DNA of 64,000 bases, from NCBI RefSeq assembly GCF_003368325.1, contig NZ_CP031466.1:2914001-2978000 (forward strand), given 5' to 3'. Positions within the stretch are counted from its first letter, which is position 1. Each line of letters begins with the position of its first letter. Both the position numbers and the translations under genes were made by a program. Source of the stretch: Paraburkholderia caffeinilytica. Lineage in GTDB: Bacteria > Pseudomonadota > Gammaproteobacteria > Burkholderiales > Burkholderiaceae. The notes under the pieces were generated by a model. That model searched no databases and was not told where the DNA came from. It worked only from the letters and a program-made list of their open reading frames with translations. Shown one piece after another: positions 18,748-27,765 of this stretch.

Positions 18748-19497
18748 TCAGGTCGACAAGATATCCTTCGACTGAATCCGCTTTACGCCCGCGCGATCCA
18801 TGTTTTTTCGCGCAGCCGCAAGGGAGCCGTTGAGGTCGATCGGACGCGTTGCGTCTTCGATGACATAAGCTTCGAACCCCGCCTTGCGGGCGTCCATTGC
18901 TGTCCATGCAACGCAGAAGTCCGTCGCCAGTCCGGTCACAAACACGGTGTCGATACGCCGCTGCTTCAGGTATCCCGAAAGGCCGGTTTCTGTCTTGTGA
19001 TCGGCTTCCTCAAATGCGGAATAGCTATCCATGTCCTTGTGAAAACCCTTGCGTATGATGATCTGCGCAGTCGGCAGCTTGAGGTCTTTGTCGAGCGCGG
19101 CGTCGTCGGTGCCTTGCACGCAATGGTCCGGCCACAAGACCTGGGTGCCATACGACAACTGCGCCGTCTCGAACGGCTTCTTACCGGGGTGGGAACTGGC
19201 GAACGACGCGTGCCCCGCCGTGTGCCAGTCCTGCGTAATGACAATGTTCTCGAACCTGCCAGCCAACTCGTTGATGACCGGCACGACCTCGGCGCCGCCT
19301 TTCACGGGCAGCGTTCCGCCATCGATGAAACAGTTTTGCACGTCCACCACGATCAATGCGGACTTGCTGCCGGGCTTGATGTGTTTGCCTGACACAGCCG
19401 ACGCCGCCAGAACGCTCAGGCTTCCAAGGCCACAAAGATGGGCCAGACCGAGCACGGCGGTCGACTTGATCAGTGCCCTACGATGGTTTTCTGCCAT
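18748..19497 (-). CDS. pncA: Exported nicotinamidase/pyrazinamidase (isochorismatase fold)
   Basis: 249 residues. The catalytic triad is visible: Asp in VVDVQNCF, Lys in IIIRKGFHK, Cys in GLATDFCVAWTAMDA. The metal site is Asp/His/His in TQDWHTAGHASF, so it should hydrolyse nicotinamide to nicotinate. Unlike cytosolic PncA, it carries about 33 extra N-terminal residues, HRRALIK then a hydrophobic run to VLAASAVSG. This resembles a twin-arginine signal (RRxLxK), so the enzyme is probably periplasmic, which is unusual. It converges with the LysR gene. The gene symbol rests on the active-site pattern. Confidence 0.82.
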   Translation of the reverse strand: MAENHRRALIKSTAVLGLAHLCGLGSLSVLAASAVSGKHIKPGSKSALIVVDVQNCFIDGGTLPVKGGAEVVPVINELAGRFENIVITQDWHTAGHASFASSHPGKKPFETAQLSYGTQVLWPDHCVQGTDDAALDKDLKLPTAQIIIRKGFHKDMDSYSAFEEADHKTETGLSGYLKQRRIDTVFVTGLATDFCVAWTAMDARKAGFEAYVIEDATRPIDLNGSLAAARKNMDRAGVKRIQSKDILST

Positions 19498-19729
19498 GGC
19501 GAATCCCCTTTTTCGATTGAAGCGACAATCATAGAGACGCCAAATTTATTCCAGATTTCATCTTGATGCACCTGTCTCGTCGAAAGCCGCCGCATAAACA
19601 GTCGCACAAAAATTGCCAAATGGTTTGATATCCGGGAAATGCCCTTTGCATCAGCCCGGCGTATGCGAAAGAACGCCATCGCGAACGACCGACCAACGGC
19701 GCGGCGGGCCGCCGTGACCGCGGGTTTCC

Positions 19730-20104
19730 TCAACGCCTGGGGCGAGAAAACAGGTTGACGAGATTCCCGTCAGGGTCGCGCAGCAAGAGCGAGCGATTGC
19801 CCCACGGCATCAACGTCGCCGGCATCACGATGTTTGTCCCGGACGCATTCATCCGTTCGAACACCGCGTCAACGTCCTCCACTTCGAACTCCAGGATCGC
19901 CGATTGATTTGCAGCCGCAGTGGCAGCACCGACACTGAAACGCTCGATCAGATACTCAGACGAAATCGCAAGCGTCGCGCCTTCGAACCGCATTTCGGCA
20001 AATCCATCGGCCGGACGTACCGCCTCGATACCGGAAAGCCTTCGATAAAACGCCACCAGCCCATCGACATCCCGGGTAACAACACGAACCGATGCGAACT
20101 TCAT
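19730..20104 (-). CDS. VOC-family (glyoxalase/bleomycin-resistance-like) protein
   Basis: 124 residues with two paired beta-alpha-beta-beta-beta modules: VRVVTRDVDGLVAFYRRLSGIEAV in the first half and FEVEDVDAVFERMNASGTNIV then SLLLRDPDGNLVNLF in the second. The terminal DPDGNLVNLF is the family signature. The substrate is unknown; such genes encode dioxygenases, glyoxalases or resistance proteins. It lies 32 bases downstream of the WYL regulator on the same strand and is probably co-transcribed with it. Confidence 0.83.
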   Translation of the reverse strand: MKFASVRVVTRDVDGLVAFYRRLSGIEAVRPADGFAEMRFEGATLAISSEYLIERFSVGAATAAANQSAILEFEVEDVDAVFERMNASGTNIVMPATLMPWGNRSLLLRDPDGNLVNLFSRPRR

Positions 20105-20136
20105 TTTGAGCTCCTCGCCAAGAAAAGAAGCTCAGT

Positions 20137-20859
20137 CTAATGGTCGATACTGTCAGATTCTGGCAGTATGGTGCGGCTGGCGACGTGATTGAGCCTACGC
20201 CACTCACGAAGCAGTGTTGACCGCCTTTTGGGGTAGCGCTCTTCCAACGGCTCGATGTTCGAGATCCGGTCCGAACGGAAATTCCGAAAATCGGCTCGAA
20301 GCTCGCACCAACACATCAGGACCCGCGCCTGGTCGAAATACACCAGGGCAAAGGGCCAAACGACACGCTGCGAGTGAATACCACTGGCGTCCACGTAGGT
20401 AATATTGAGCTTCTGCTCTTCTCGGACTGCGGCACGTAGAAGGTCAGGCGAGACTTTATGGGCAGATCTCTTCAACGGCGCGCCGACCAGCAGTGAAGAC
20501 TCCTCCAGTTCGCGACGCAGTTCAGTGGGCAGCATGGCGGCTATCTTCGCAAGCGTGCTCAGCGCGCCGGACGATAGCGTCTTGTCGCCGCGATCGGCCA
20601 CCCAGCGCATGCCAAGAACCAGAGCGTCGAGTTCCTCTGAGCGAAACATCATGGGCGGCAGCATGAAACCCGGTTTCATCACGTAACCAACGCCCGGTTC
20701 CCCCTCGATCATCGCTCCTTGCGCCTGCAAACTGGCGATGTCCCGGTATAGCGTGCGGATGCTCACGCCGAGCTCCTCGGCCAGGGTTTGGCCACGCACG
20801 GGACGCCGATAACGACGTAACACTTGCAGGAGATGAAGGAGACGTTCGGAGCGGGACAT
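20137..20859 (-). CDS. YafY/DeoR-type regulator with WYL domain
   Basis: 240 residues. The N-terminal winged helix (RLLHLLQVLRRYRRPVRGQTLAEELGVSIRTLYRDIASLQAQGA) is followed by an effector region that in this family contains a WYL ligand-binding domain (about 135-215, with NITYVDASG and RVLMCWCELRADFRNFRSDRI). The start is preceded by AGGA at seven bases. It most likely controls its own transcription unit with the VOC gene; the signal is unknown. Confidence 0.85.
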   Translation of the reverse strand: MSRSERLLHLLQVLRRYRRPVRGQTLAEELGVSIRTLYRDIASLQAQGAMIEGEPGVGYVMKPGFMLPPMMFRSEELDALVLGMRWVADRGDKTLSSGALSTLAKIAAMLPTELRRELEESSLLVGAPLKRSAHKVSPDLLRAAVREEQKLNITYVDASGIHSQRVVWPFALVYFDQARVLMCWCELRADFRNFRSDRISNIEPLEERYPKRRSTLLREWRRLNHVASRTILPESDSIDH

Positions 20860-20901
20860 ACGTGAATCCTGATATCAGTCACTGAACCAAAACAAGCACC
20901 A

Positions 20902-22731
20902 CTATTCAACCGTTACCGACTTGGCGAGATTCCGGGGCTTGTCGATGTCGGTTCCTCGTGCGAGCGCTGCATGGAAGGCAAGCAATTGCATCGGAATCGT
21001 GTGCAAAATCGGCGAGAGCAAACCGTAGTATTCGGTGAGACGGATGACTTCAACGTCCGGCCCGGCCGATATCCCGCAGTCGATGTCGGCAAACACATAC
21101 AGTTTGCCATTGCGTGCGCTGACCTCGTGCATATTCGACTTGAGCTTCTCGAGCAGGCGATCATTGGGTGCAACGGCCACCACCGGCATCTCATCGCTGA
21201 CCAGCGCCAGCGGACCGTGTTTCAACTCGCCTGCCGCGTACGCCTCGGCATGAATGTATGAGATTTCCTTCATCTTCAACGCACCCTCCATGGCGACTGG
21301 GTAGTGCATGCCGCGCCCCAGGAACAGAATGTCCTGCCTACGGGTAAGTTGCTCCGCCCACGCGATGATCTGCGGCTCCATCGCCAGCACTTTTGTCATG
21401 GCGTCGGGCAGGTGCCGGAGTGCGCGCAGATGATGCTGCTCGTCCTGCTCGGACAGGCATTGCCGGCTTTGAGCCAGCGTCAGCGCGAGCAGAAACAGCG
21501 CGACGAGCTGGGTCGTAAATGCCTTCGTGGACGCCACGCCAATTTCGATGCCGGCGCGCGTAAAGAACGTCAGCGAACATTCGCGGGCCAGCGCACTGGT
21601 TGGGACGTTGCATATCGCGAGCGTGTGATGCATGCCGTATTGCTTCGCGACTTGCACCGCGCCCAGCACGTCCGCTGTTTCGCCACTCTGCGAGACGGCG
21701 ACGACCAGCGTGTTCGGGTTAGGCACGCTATCGCGATAGCGGTACTCGCTGGCAATCTCGACGTTCACGGGGAGTTGCGCGAGACTTTCGATCCAGTATT
21801 TGGCGGTCAACGCGGCGTGGAAGCTTCCGCCGCAGGCGAGCAGCAGCACGGAATCCACGGCATTCAGGACACGCCATGCGTTATCGCCGAACAGTTCCGG
21901 CATGATCGACGTCACGTCCTGCAGCGTATCGGCAACGGCGCGCGGCTGCTCGAAAATCTCTTTCTGCATGTAATAGCGATACAGGCCCAGGTCGGCCGCC
22001 CCGCTATGTGCCGCCACGGTGTGCACCCTGCGCTCGACACGCTGACCGCCACCGTCGACAATCCAGTAACGATGAAGCTGCACGTCGACCAGATCGCCGT
22101 TCTCCAGGTACACAATCTGATCGGTGACGTTCGACAATGCGATCGCGTCGGAGGCAAGAAAATTCTCGCCTTCGCCGACACCGACGACAAGCGGCATGCC
22201 ATCGCGCGCGCCGACCAGACGATGCGGTTCGTCGCGGCAAATGACGGCAATCGCGTAGCTTCCTCTCAACTGCCCGACCGCGTCTTTCACGGCCTCAAAG
22301 AGGTCTCCGTTGTACAGGTGGTCGATCAGATGAGCGATGACTTCGCTATCGGTCTGGCTGGCGAAAACATAGCCGCGCGCCTCCAGGGTCGCGCGCAACG
22401 CCTCATGATTCTCGATGATGCCATTGTGGGAGAGCGCAATTCGCGGCGCGTCCGCGCCCGGCGAAAAGTGCGGATGAGCGTTTGCGGTAACCGGCTTGCC
22501 GTGCGTCGCCCAACGGGTATGAGCGATCCCGGTGTATCCGGACAAGCCCAGCCGCGTGATTTCGTCCTGCAGGTTCGCAACGCGCTCGACGCTGCGCGAG
22601 CGCACGAGCTGCCGGTCCTGATAAAGCGCAACGCCACACGAGTCATAGCCGCGATATTCCAGGCGTTTGAGGCCATCGACCAGGTTGGGCAGGATGTTCC
22701 GTTGCGCAACCGCACCGACAATTCCACACAT
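20902..22731 (-). CDS. glmS: Glutamine--fructose-6-phosphate aminotransferase (isomerizing)
   Basis: 609 residues, full length for GlmS. Cys2 is the glutaminase nucleophile (MCGIVGAV), with RGYDSCG and [13 protein letters not shown] in the class II glutamine amidotransferase domain (1-240). Two SIS isomerase domains follow, with [17 protein letters not shown] and the C-terminal LAKSVTVE. It makes glucosamine-6-phosphate for peptidoglycan and LPS. GGAG lies eight bases upstream. No glmS ribozyme is expected or seen. It diverges from the broken Lrp gene, with Lrp-like operators between them; Burkholderiaceae often hold a second glmS in such a setting, so this may not be the housekeeping copy. 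Confidence 0.95.
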   Translation of the reverse strand: MCGIVGAVAQRNILPNLVDGLKRLEYRGYDSCGVALYQDRQLVRSRSVERVANLQDEITRLGLSGYTGIAHTRWATHGKPVTANAHPHFSPGADAPRIALSHNGIIENHEALRATLEARGYVFASQTDSEVIAHLIDHLYNGDLFEAVKDAVGQLRGSYAIAVICRDEPHRLVGARDGMPLVVGVGEGENFLASDAIALSNVTDQIVYLENGDLVDVQLHRYWIVDGGGQRVERRVHTVAAHSGAADLGLYRYYMQKEIFEQPRAVADTLQDVTSIMPELFGDNAWRVLNAVDSVLLLACGGSFHAALTAKYWIESLAQLPVNVEIASEYRYRDSVPNPNTLVVAVSQSGETADVLGAVQVAKQYGMHHTLAICNVPTSALARECSLTFFTRAGIEIGVASTKAFTTQLVALFLLALTLAQSRQCLSEQDEQHHLRALRHLPDAMTKVLAMEPQIIAWAEQLTRRQDILFLGRGMHYPVAMEGALKMKEISYIHAEAYAAGELKHGPLALVSDEMPVVAVAPNDRLLEKLKSNMHEVSARNGKLYVFADIDCGISAGPDVEVIRLTEYYGLLSPILHTIPMQLLAFHAALARGTDIDKPRNLAKSVTVE

Positions 22732-22790
22732 GACGTTTCTCCGTAAATGTCCCTCATGGGAACCAGCGAAGCGATGGTAGAGTCGATCAG

Positions 22791-22868
22791 ATGAAATTAA
22801 TTTTCATAATTCTTGGCAAAATGAAATTTGACAATACAGCCTGGCATGTGTGAAATTTAATTTCACAC
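22791..22868. promoter_or_regulatory. Array of Lrp/AsnC-type operator boxes between glmS and the lrp pseudogene
   Basis: Three related AT-rich elements. A perfect 21-base palindrome with arms GTGTGAAATT (22848-22857) and AATTTCACAC (22859-22868) around one T; a near-palindrome ATGAAATTAATTTTCAT (22791-22807); and a half-site ATGAAATTT (22821-22829). The shared core TGAAATT-N-AATTTCA and the multi-site array fit Lrp/AsnC binding. The strongest site ends 20 bases before the ATG at 22889. Confidence 0.65.
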
Positions 22869-22888
22869 CAACATCTCCTGGAAGTCAG

Positions 22889-23380
22889 ATGCCGGGCATT
22901 TATCTGGATGATCTTGACCTGCGAATCCTGGGCGTTCTGCAAGCAGATTCGTCGGTCTCGAACCTTGAGCTTGCCGCGCGCGTGCACGCGTCGCCGCCTA
23001 CGTGACTACGCAGGGTGCGTGCTCTCAAAGAAGCGGGGGTTATTCAGCGCCAGATTGCCGTGCTCGACCACGCGAAGATGGGCTCGACGCTGATTACGCT
23101 TGTCGAAGTGAGTCTTGACCGGCAAACGGCGGAGGATCTCGAAGCCTTTGAAGCGTACATCTGCGCCGAGCCTGCCGTCACTCAATGCTATCGCGTGTCG
23201 CCTGGCCCGGACTTCGTGGTCGTCGCCGAGGTGGCAGACATGCCGGAATACGATGAACTCGCGCGCCGACTGTTCAGGAGCTCGGCAAACATCCGCAATG
23301 TGCGCACATTTTTTTCCACCTATCGCGCCAAGTTCGAGGCTAATGCACGTGTCCGCCCGGCTGCGGATAAGGTCAAATAG
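22889..23380 (+). pseudogene. Lrp/AsnC-family regulator interrupted by an in-frame TGA
   Basis: Translation from the ATG at 22889 (CTCCTGG about ten bases upstream) gives MPGIYLDDLDLRILGVLQAD then NLELAARVHASPPT, a stop TGA at 23003-23005, and then LRRVRALKEAGVIQR in the same frame. The family consensus at this place is SPPTCLRRVRALE, so the stop replaces the conserved Cys of the recognition helix and a single TGC to TGA change explains it. The remaining 125 codons stay open through a complete RAM/effector domain (VEVSLDRQTAEDLEAFEAYI to FFSTYRAKFE). A GTG at 23015 could only produce a protein lacking the DNA-binding domain. Otherwise about 163 residues. Confidence 0.85.
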
Positions 23381-23473
23381 CGGAACGAGCCCGTTGCATT
23401 TTCTAGCCGCGCCGTGCCAGTCACACGGCCGACGCGCTCAAACCCGTCAGCCGGATGGTAGAAGGCGGACGGG

Positions 23474-24385
23474 TCACGTCGCTCCCATACTCCGTTCCAC
23501 ACATGTGGGCCGGATGGCCAGCAAGGCCGGCCATCGTGCAGCCCAGTCGCCGTCATGGCCGACGCCTGGCACGGTTCGCACCTGGGCGCACTGCGCCCCT
23601 TCCCGCTCGACAAAGCGCTGGGCAACCTCGGGCGGCACCACCGTGTCGTCCGCGCCGGTAAAGTGAATTTGCGCAATCGCGGCGACGCGCGCCGCAACGT
23701 CGATCGCGTTTTCCGACTCAGGCATCGGCGAGACGCCATGCAGGCGGTTGACGTATTCGTCGTCGAGATTGCCCGCTACCGTGCGGATCGATACAACGTC
23801 CGTGCGGCGCGCGGCGACGAGCACGGCAAGCGCGCCGCCGCCCGAATAGCCGACAAGGTTCAGCCGGTGCGCCCGCTGGCCCGGTTGCGGGTTGAGCCTC
23901 GCAAGAAAACGATCGACGGCCCCGTTGAGCGACGCCACCACTTCCGGCGCGAAGCGTTTGCCCGTCCAGTAGGGAATCCCGCAACGCGGGTTCAGCGACA
24001 TCGGCGTGAACTGGCAGGGACGCGCGAGATACACCACGTTAGCCGACCCGTCGGCTGCCGCCAGCGCGAGACCCATCGCCTGATGCGGCGTCGGGTCGGG
24101 CGACGGCATGCTGCGCGACATCCATGCGTAGCCATCGCCTTCGATGTACACGGTCAGCGGCTGGTCAGGGCGTGAGATGCGCGCAAAGGCGGTCAGCACG
24201 AAGCCGCCGGCATCGACCTGCTCGCGGATCAATCCGGCTGACGCAGCCAGGCTGTCGGCATGAACGTTCGGGTCCAGTCCCGTGCAGCCCGTCATGGCGC
24301 CCGGCAATAGCAGCATCGCGAGCACTGCCGCTGCGATTCGCGCTCGCATACCCTTCGATTCGCTCGTGCGGCGGACCATCGTCAT
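23474..24385 (-). CDS. Alpha/beta-hydrolase lipoprotein
   Basis: 303 residues. A signal peptide ends in the lipobox-like LLPGAMTGC, predicting a lipid-anchored envelope protein. Catalytic Ser is in the nucleophile elbow GYSGGG, the acid is probably Asp in GADDTVVPPEVAQRF, and His is in PGVGHDG. Oxyanion-region sequence TVYIEGDGYAW is also present. The ATG at 24385 overlaps the stop of the TPR-glycosyltransferase gene by four bases (ATGA), so it is the last gene of that cluster. An alternative start at 24349 gives a cleaner signal peptide. Likely an esterase/lipase; substrate unknown. Confidence 0.72.
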   Translation of the reverse strand: MTMVRRTSESKGMRARIAAAVLAMLLLPGAMTGCTGLDPNVHADSLAASAGLIREQVDAGGFVLTAFARISRPDQPLTVYIEGDGYAWMSRSMPSPDPTPHQAMGLALAAADGSANVVYLARPCQFTPMSLNPRCGIPYWTGKRFAPEVVASLNGAVDRFLARLNPQPGQRAHRLNLVGYSGGGALAVLVAARRTDVVSIRTVAGNLDDEYVNRLHGVSPMPESENAIDVAARVAAIAQIHFTGADDTVVPPEVAQRFVEREGAQCAQVRTVPGVGHDGDWAARWPALLAIRPTCVERSMGAT

Positions 24386-25542
24386 GGGCCCCGAAGCGAC
24401 GCCAGATGCGTTGCGATCGCGGCCATCACGCTTTGCCAGTCACCATGCGCGGGCTGACGGAAAAGGCGCATGCCTGGATACCACGGCGAGTCGGTGCGTT
24501 CGAGCAGCCAGCGCCAGTCCGGCACGAACGGCAGCATCACCCAAGCCGGACGCCCGAGCGCACCGGCCAGATGAACCGGCGACGAATCGACCGAAATCAG
24601 CAGGTCGGCCACGCTCAGGATCGCCGCCGTATCCTCGAAATCTTCGATCTCGTCGCTCAGCGAAACGAGCGACATCCCGGCGGGCGGCGTCGCGGCCTGT
24701 GCCGCAGCCGGTCCCTTCTGGATCGACAGGAACGTGACACCCGGCATGGCGAGTGGCGCGAGATCGGCGAGCGCCATCGAACGGTTCGCGTCGTTGACAT
24801 GCGTGGGACGCCCGGCCCACACCAGCGCGACGAGCGGCCGCGGCAAACCGGCAAGACGCGTGCGCCATTTCTCGATACGGTGCGGGTCGGCGCAGAGGTA
24901 AGGCATGTTGCCCGGCAGGTCGGTGAGCTTCAGCCCCATCACCATTGGCAGGCTCATCAGCTCGCAATGCATGTCGAACGCCGGCGGCAGCGTGCCGCGC
25001 GCGATGATGTCGTCGAAACCGTTGCAGCGCTGCGCAATCGAGAGACTGTCCGCATTGACTTCGAGCACGACGCGAGCCTGGCTGCGCGCCTTGGCCCACG
25101 CCACCATCCGCAGGAACTGGAAGGTGTCGCCATAGCCCTGCTCGTCATGGATCAGCAGCGTCTTGCCGGGAATCGGCCGGCCATTCCAGCGCGGGCGCTG
25201 CACCTTGCGCTCGATCATGGTCGTATGCGGCATGCCGTAGCGATGGTGGTATTCACGCCAGCCTCGCTCGAAATCGCCGAGCAGCAGCAGCGTTTCGGCG
25301 AGATTAAAGCGTGCGGTGAGATTGCCCGGCATGTGCGTGACGAGCATGTCCTGGATCGCCCGCGTTTCTTCGATGCGACCCTGCGGACGGATCGCGTCGG
25401 CGAGCACGCCCCACAGCGCGAGCGGCCCGCTGCCCGAAGCGAGCAACGGGCGCACCTGCGCCTCGGCCTCGGCGAAACGTCCGTTCGCCAGCAGCGCCCG
25501 TGCCTGGCGTTCGATCGACGCGATATCCGGCGCGTTCATCAT
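24382..25542 (-). CDS. TPR protein with glycosyltransferase-9-like domain
   Basis: 386 residues from the ATG at 25542, which overlaps the upstream stop by four bases; a longer frame to 25689 is shadow. The N-terminal third is TPR-like (ARALLANGRFAEAEAQVRPLL, NLTARFNLAETLLLLGDFERGWREYHHRY). The rest resembles ADP-heptose-type GT-B transferases: TLLIHDEQGYGDTFQFLRM, VALVWAG, FLSIQKG and DLLISVDSSPVHLAGALG, the nucleotide-sugar site. This architecture usually acts on protein or surface glycans. Immediate coupling to a sulfotransferase and position behind an autotransporter suggest modification of the adhesin. Confidence 0.72.
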   Translation of the reverse strand: MMNAPDIASIERQARALLANGRFAEAEAQVRPLLASGSGPLALWGVLADAIRPQGRIEETRAIQDMLVTHMPGNLTARFNLAETLLLLGDFERGWREYHHRYGMPHTTMIERKVQRPRWNGRPIPGKTLLIHDEQGYGDTFQFLRMVAWAKARSQARVVLEVNADSLSIAQRCNGFDDIIARGTLPPAFDMHCELMSLPMVMGLKLTDLPGNMPYLCADPHRIEKWRTRLAGLPRPLVALVWAGRPTHVNDANRSMALADLAPLAMPGVTFLSIQKGPAAAQAATPPAGMSLVSLSDEIEDFEDTAAILSVADLLISVDSSPVHLAGALGRPAWVMLPFVPDWRWLLERTDSPWYPGMRLFRQPAHGDWQSVMAAIATHLASLRGP

Positions 25543-27623
25543 GCATCGATCCCGAGCGCCGCCAGCAGAGGCCCAAGGTGATCCGCGTAGCGGCGCCAGC
25601 GGCCTTTTGACGTCGCGTAAACCGGCTGCCGCACCTGATTCACGCTCGCCGTGCGGACCACGCGACGGTTCTCGTGGAACTTCAGGCAAGCGTCGTCCCA
25701 GGGCAGGCCCAGAAAATCCACCATGCGGCGCGCCTCGCCTTCGAGATCGTCCACCACGGCTTCGTAGTCGACCTCGATGAAATGCGCCGGCGGCAGCACG
25801 TCGCGCCAGTGCGTCATCAGCTTTTCATAGGCGCGGTAGAACGTGCCCAGTTCGGTCAGATCGTAGGCGAACGGCTGTTCGCCCGCGAACTGCTTGGTGT
25901 AGCAGGACAGGCACGTATCGACAGGATCGCGCCGGCAGTGGATGATGCGCGCGCCCGGCAGGATCAGCGGAATCAGGCCCGAGTAGAAAAAGTTGCCCGG
26001 CATCTTGTCGACGAGACGCGATTTGCCCTGCGCGAGCGGCGTCACGCGCGCGAGGTACGCCCGCCCCAGACGCGCCAGGTCCTCACGCGAGACCGACTGC
26101 ATGAAATCGGGAAACGTCCCACTGCCTTCGACAATCAGGCGCAAGGTCGACAGTTCGCCCGCGCCGTGCACCTGCGGATGCGATGCGAGAATCTGCTCGA
26201 CCAGCGTCGTGCCTGAACGCGGCATGCCGACGATGAACACCGGCAGTTCGGAGGGCGCACCGGCCGCATCGAAGCGTTCGATCAACGCGGGGGTGAACGT
26301 ATCGGCGGCCTGCCGCAGCCAGCGCTGCGCGGTGGCCGTGTCGTAGGCGAAGGTGGCGCGCTTCTGCCGGTTGGCGGCGTCGAGATGCTGGAACGCACGC
26401 GGCGCATCGCCCACGTCGAGGTAGGCCTTGCCGAGTGCGAAATGCGCGGCGAGCCGCTCGTCGACAGGCCGGCGGTCGCCTTCGGCGAGCGCGGTTTCCA
26501 TCGCTTCGATGTCGGGATCGCCGTGGGCGAACGTCTTCGCATCGGCACGCGCGCCGAGCACCTTCATCGAACCCGGAAATGCGGCCAGCGCGCGATCGAA
26601 GGCCGCCATCGCTTCGTCCTTGCGGCCGGTTTCCATGAAGAGTGTCGCGCGTCCGACGAGCGCTTCCTCGGCTACCGTGCCGGGCAACGCAGCGGCGTGC
26701 TCGAACGCGGCGAGTGCTTCGTCGTGCCGGCCTAGTGCCTGCAGCACCTGGCCCAACGTGTTGTGCGCGTCGGCGCTCTGAGCTGCAACGGCGACAGCCT
26801 GTTGCGCGAAGTGCAAAGCCTCGTCGTTGCGCTCGAGCTGCTTGAGGGTCTGGGCACGCGCATTCAGACCGGCCGGGTGTTGCGGAGCGAACGACTGGAG
26901 CGCATCGAGCGCCTGCAGCGCCGCGCCATAACGGTGGCGCGATGCCTCGACGTCGGCCAGATTCAGATACGCGTCGACCAGACGCGGATTCAGCCCGATC
27001 GCGCGGCGGGCCGCTTCGGCCGCCTCGTCGCGACGTCCTAGCGCGGTGAGCAGGAATGCCCGGTTGCTGTGCGCTTCGGCGTAGTCGGGATTCAAGGCGA
27101 GCGCGCGGCTGTAGTGAGCTTCGGCATGATCCAGCCGGTTCAGACGCCTGAACGTATTGGCCAGATTGTTGTGCGCTTCCGGCGAATCCGGCGTCAGCGT
27201 GACGACTCGCGCGAGACACTCGAGGCTCTGCTCCAGCTTGCCTGCTTCCTGAAGCAGAACGCCGAGATTGTTCCAGCCCGATACGAGGTTCGCGTCCATT
27301 GACACCGCGCGCCGCGCGGCTTCTTCGCCTTCCGCGAGCAGACCTTTTTGCCGGCACATTTCCGCGAGATTGCTCGAATAGATCGCGGGCGCGCGCGGCG
27401 CCTTGCATGCTTCGCGCAGATGAGCGATCGCCAGATCCAGATTGCCGTATGCGTGGGCCATCAGGCCGAGCAAGTGCAGCGCGTCGGCCTGACCGGGCCA
27501 TGCGGCCAGCACGCGCTGGCAGTACTGCTCCGCCTGGTCGGCCTGGCCGGCGTTCCAGTGCGCATAGGCCCGATTGAGTGCCTCAGGAATGCTCAACGTA
27601 TCTGAATTCGCGGTGCTCGACAT
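25539..27623 (-). CDS. TPR-sulfotransferase
   Basis: 694 residues. About ten tetratricopeptide repeats fill residues 10-440 (for example SPEAHNNLANTFRRLNRLDHAEAHYSRALALNPDYAEAHSNRAFLL). A PAPS-dependent sulfotransferase domain occupies about 465-690: the 5'-phosphosulfate loop VGMPRSGTT, the 3'-phosphate site IIHCRRDPVDTCLSCY, and KMPGNFF. TPR-sulfotransferase fusions are typical of enzymes that sulfate proteins or peptides, the TPR region selecting the target. The autotransporter stop lies 142 bases upstream, and the next gene overlaps by four bases. I infer modification of the adjacent adhesin. Confidence 0.82.
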   Translation of the reverse strand: MSSTANSDTLSIPEALNRAYAHWNAGQADQAEQYCQRVLAAWPGQADALHLLGLMAHAYGNLDLAIAHLREACKAPRAPAIYSSNLAEMCRQKGLLAEGEEAARRAVSMDANLVSGWNNLGVLLQEAGKLEQSLECLARVVTLTPDSPEAHNNLANTFRRLNRLDHAEAHYSRALALNPDYAEAHSNRAFLLTALGRRDEAAEAARRAIGLNPRLVDAYLNLADVEASRHRYGAALQALDALQSFAPQHPAGLNARAQTLKQLERNDEALHFAQQAVAVAAQSADAHNTLGQVLQALGRHDEALAAFEHAAALPGTVAEEALVGRATLFMETGRKDEAMAAFDRALAAFPGSMKVLGARADAKTFAHGDPDIEAMETALAEGDRRPVDERLAAHFALGKAYLDVGDAPRAFQHLDAANRQKRATFAYDTATAQRWLRQAADTFTPALIERFDAAGAPSELPVFIVGMPRSGTTLVEQILASHPQVHGAGELSTLRLIVEGSGTFPDFMQSVSREDLARLGRAYLARVTPLAQGKSRLVDKMPGNFFYSGLIPLILPGARIIHCRRDPVDTCLSCYTKQFAGEQPFAYDLTELGTFYRAYEKLMTHWRDVLPPAHFIEVDYEAVVDDLEGEARRMVDFLGLPWDDACLKFHENRRVVRTASVNQVRQPVYATSKGRWRRYADHLGPLLAALGIDA

Positions 27624-27765
27624 GAACGGTTATGCAGTGAGTCAGGTAGAAAAAAGTGACGCCGGCCGGCGCGGCACATCGGGTGACGTATCGCGCGAAG
27701 CCGGAATCAGGAAGGCCACGGACGCCGTCTGGCACTGTAGCTGAAATCCGTCCAGATCATGCCCT

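Noticed and set aside
19470..19733. 87-codon minus-strand frame between nicotinamidase and the VOC gene.
   Set aside because: It overlaps the starts and ends of both neighbours, has no ribosome site and no recognisable fold.
21304..22746. 480-codon plus-strand frame opposite glmS.
   Set aside because: High-GC shadow of a full-length, well-conserved glmS; its sequence resembles no family.
22980..23030. TGA at a conserved Cys codon read as selenocysteine, with a small hairpin (ACGCA-GGG-TGCGT) just after it.
   Set aside because: Lrp/AsnC proteins have no redox Cys role here. The hairpin is too short and too close to the TGA for a bacterial SECIS element, and its bases follow from the conserved LRRVRAL codons. 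A nonsense change is simpler.
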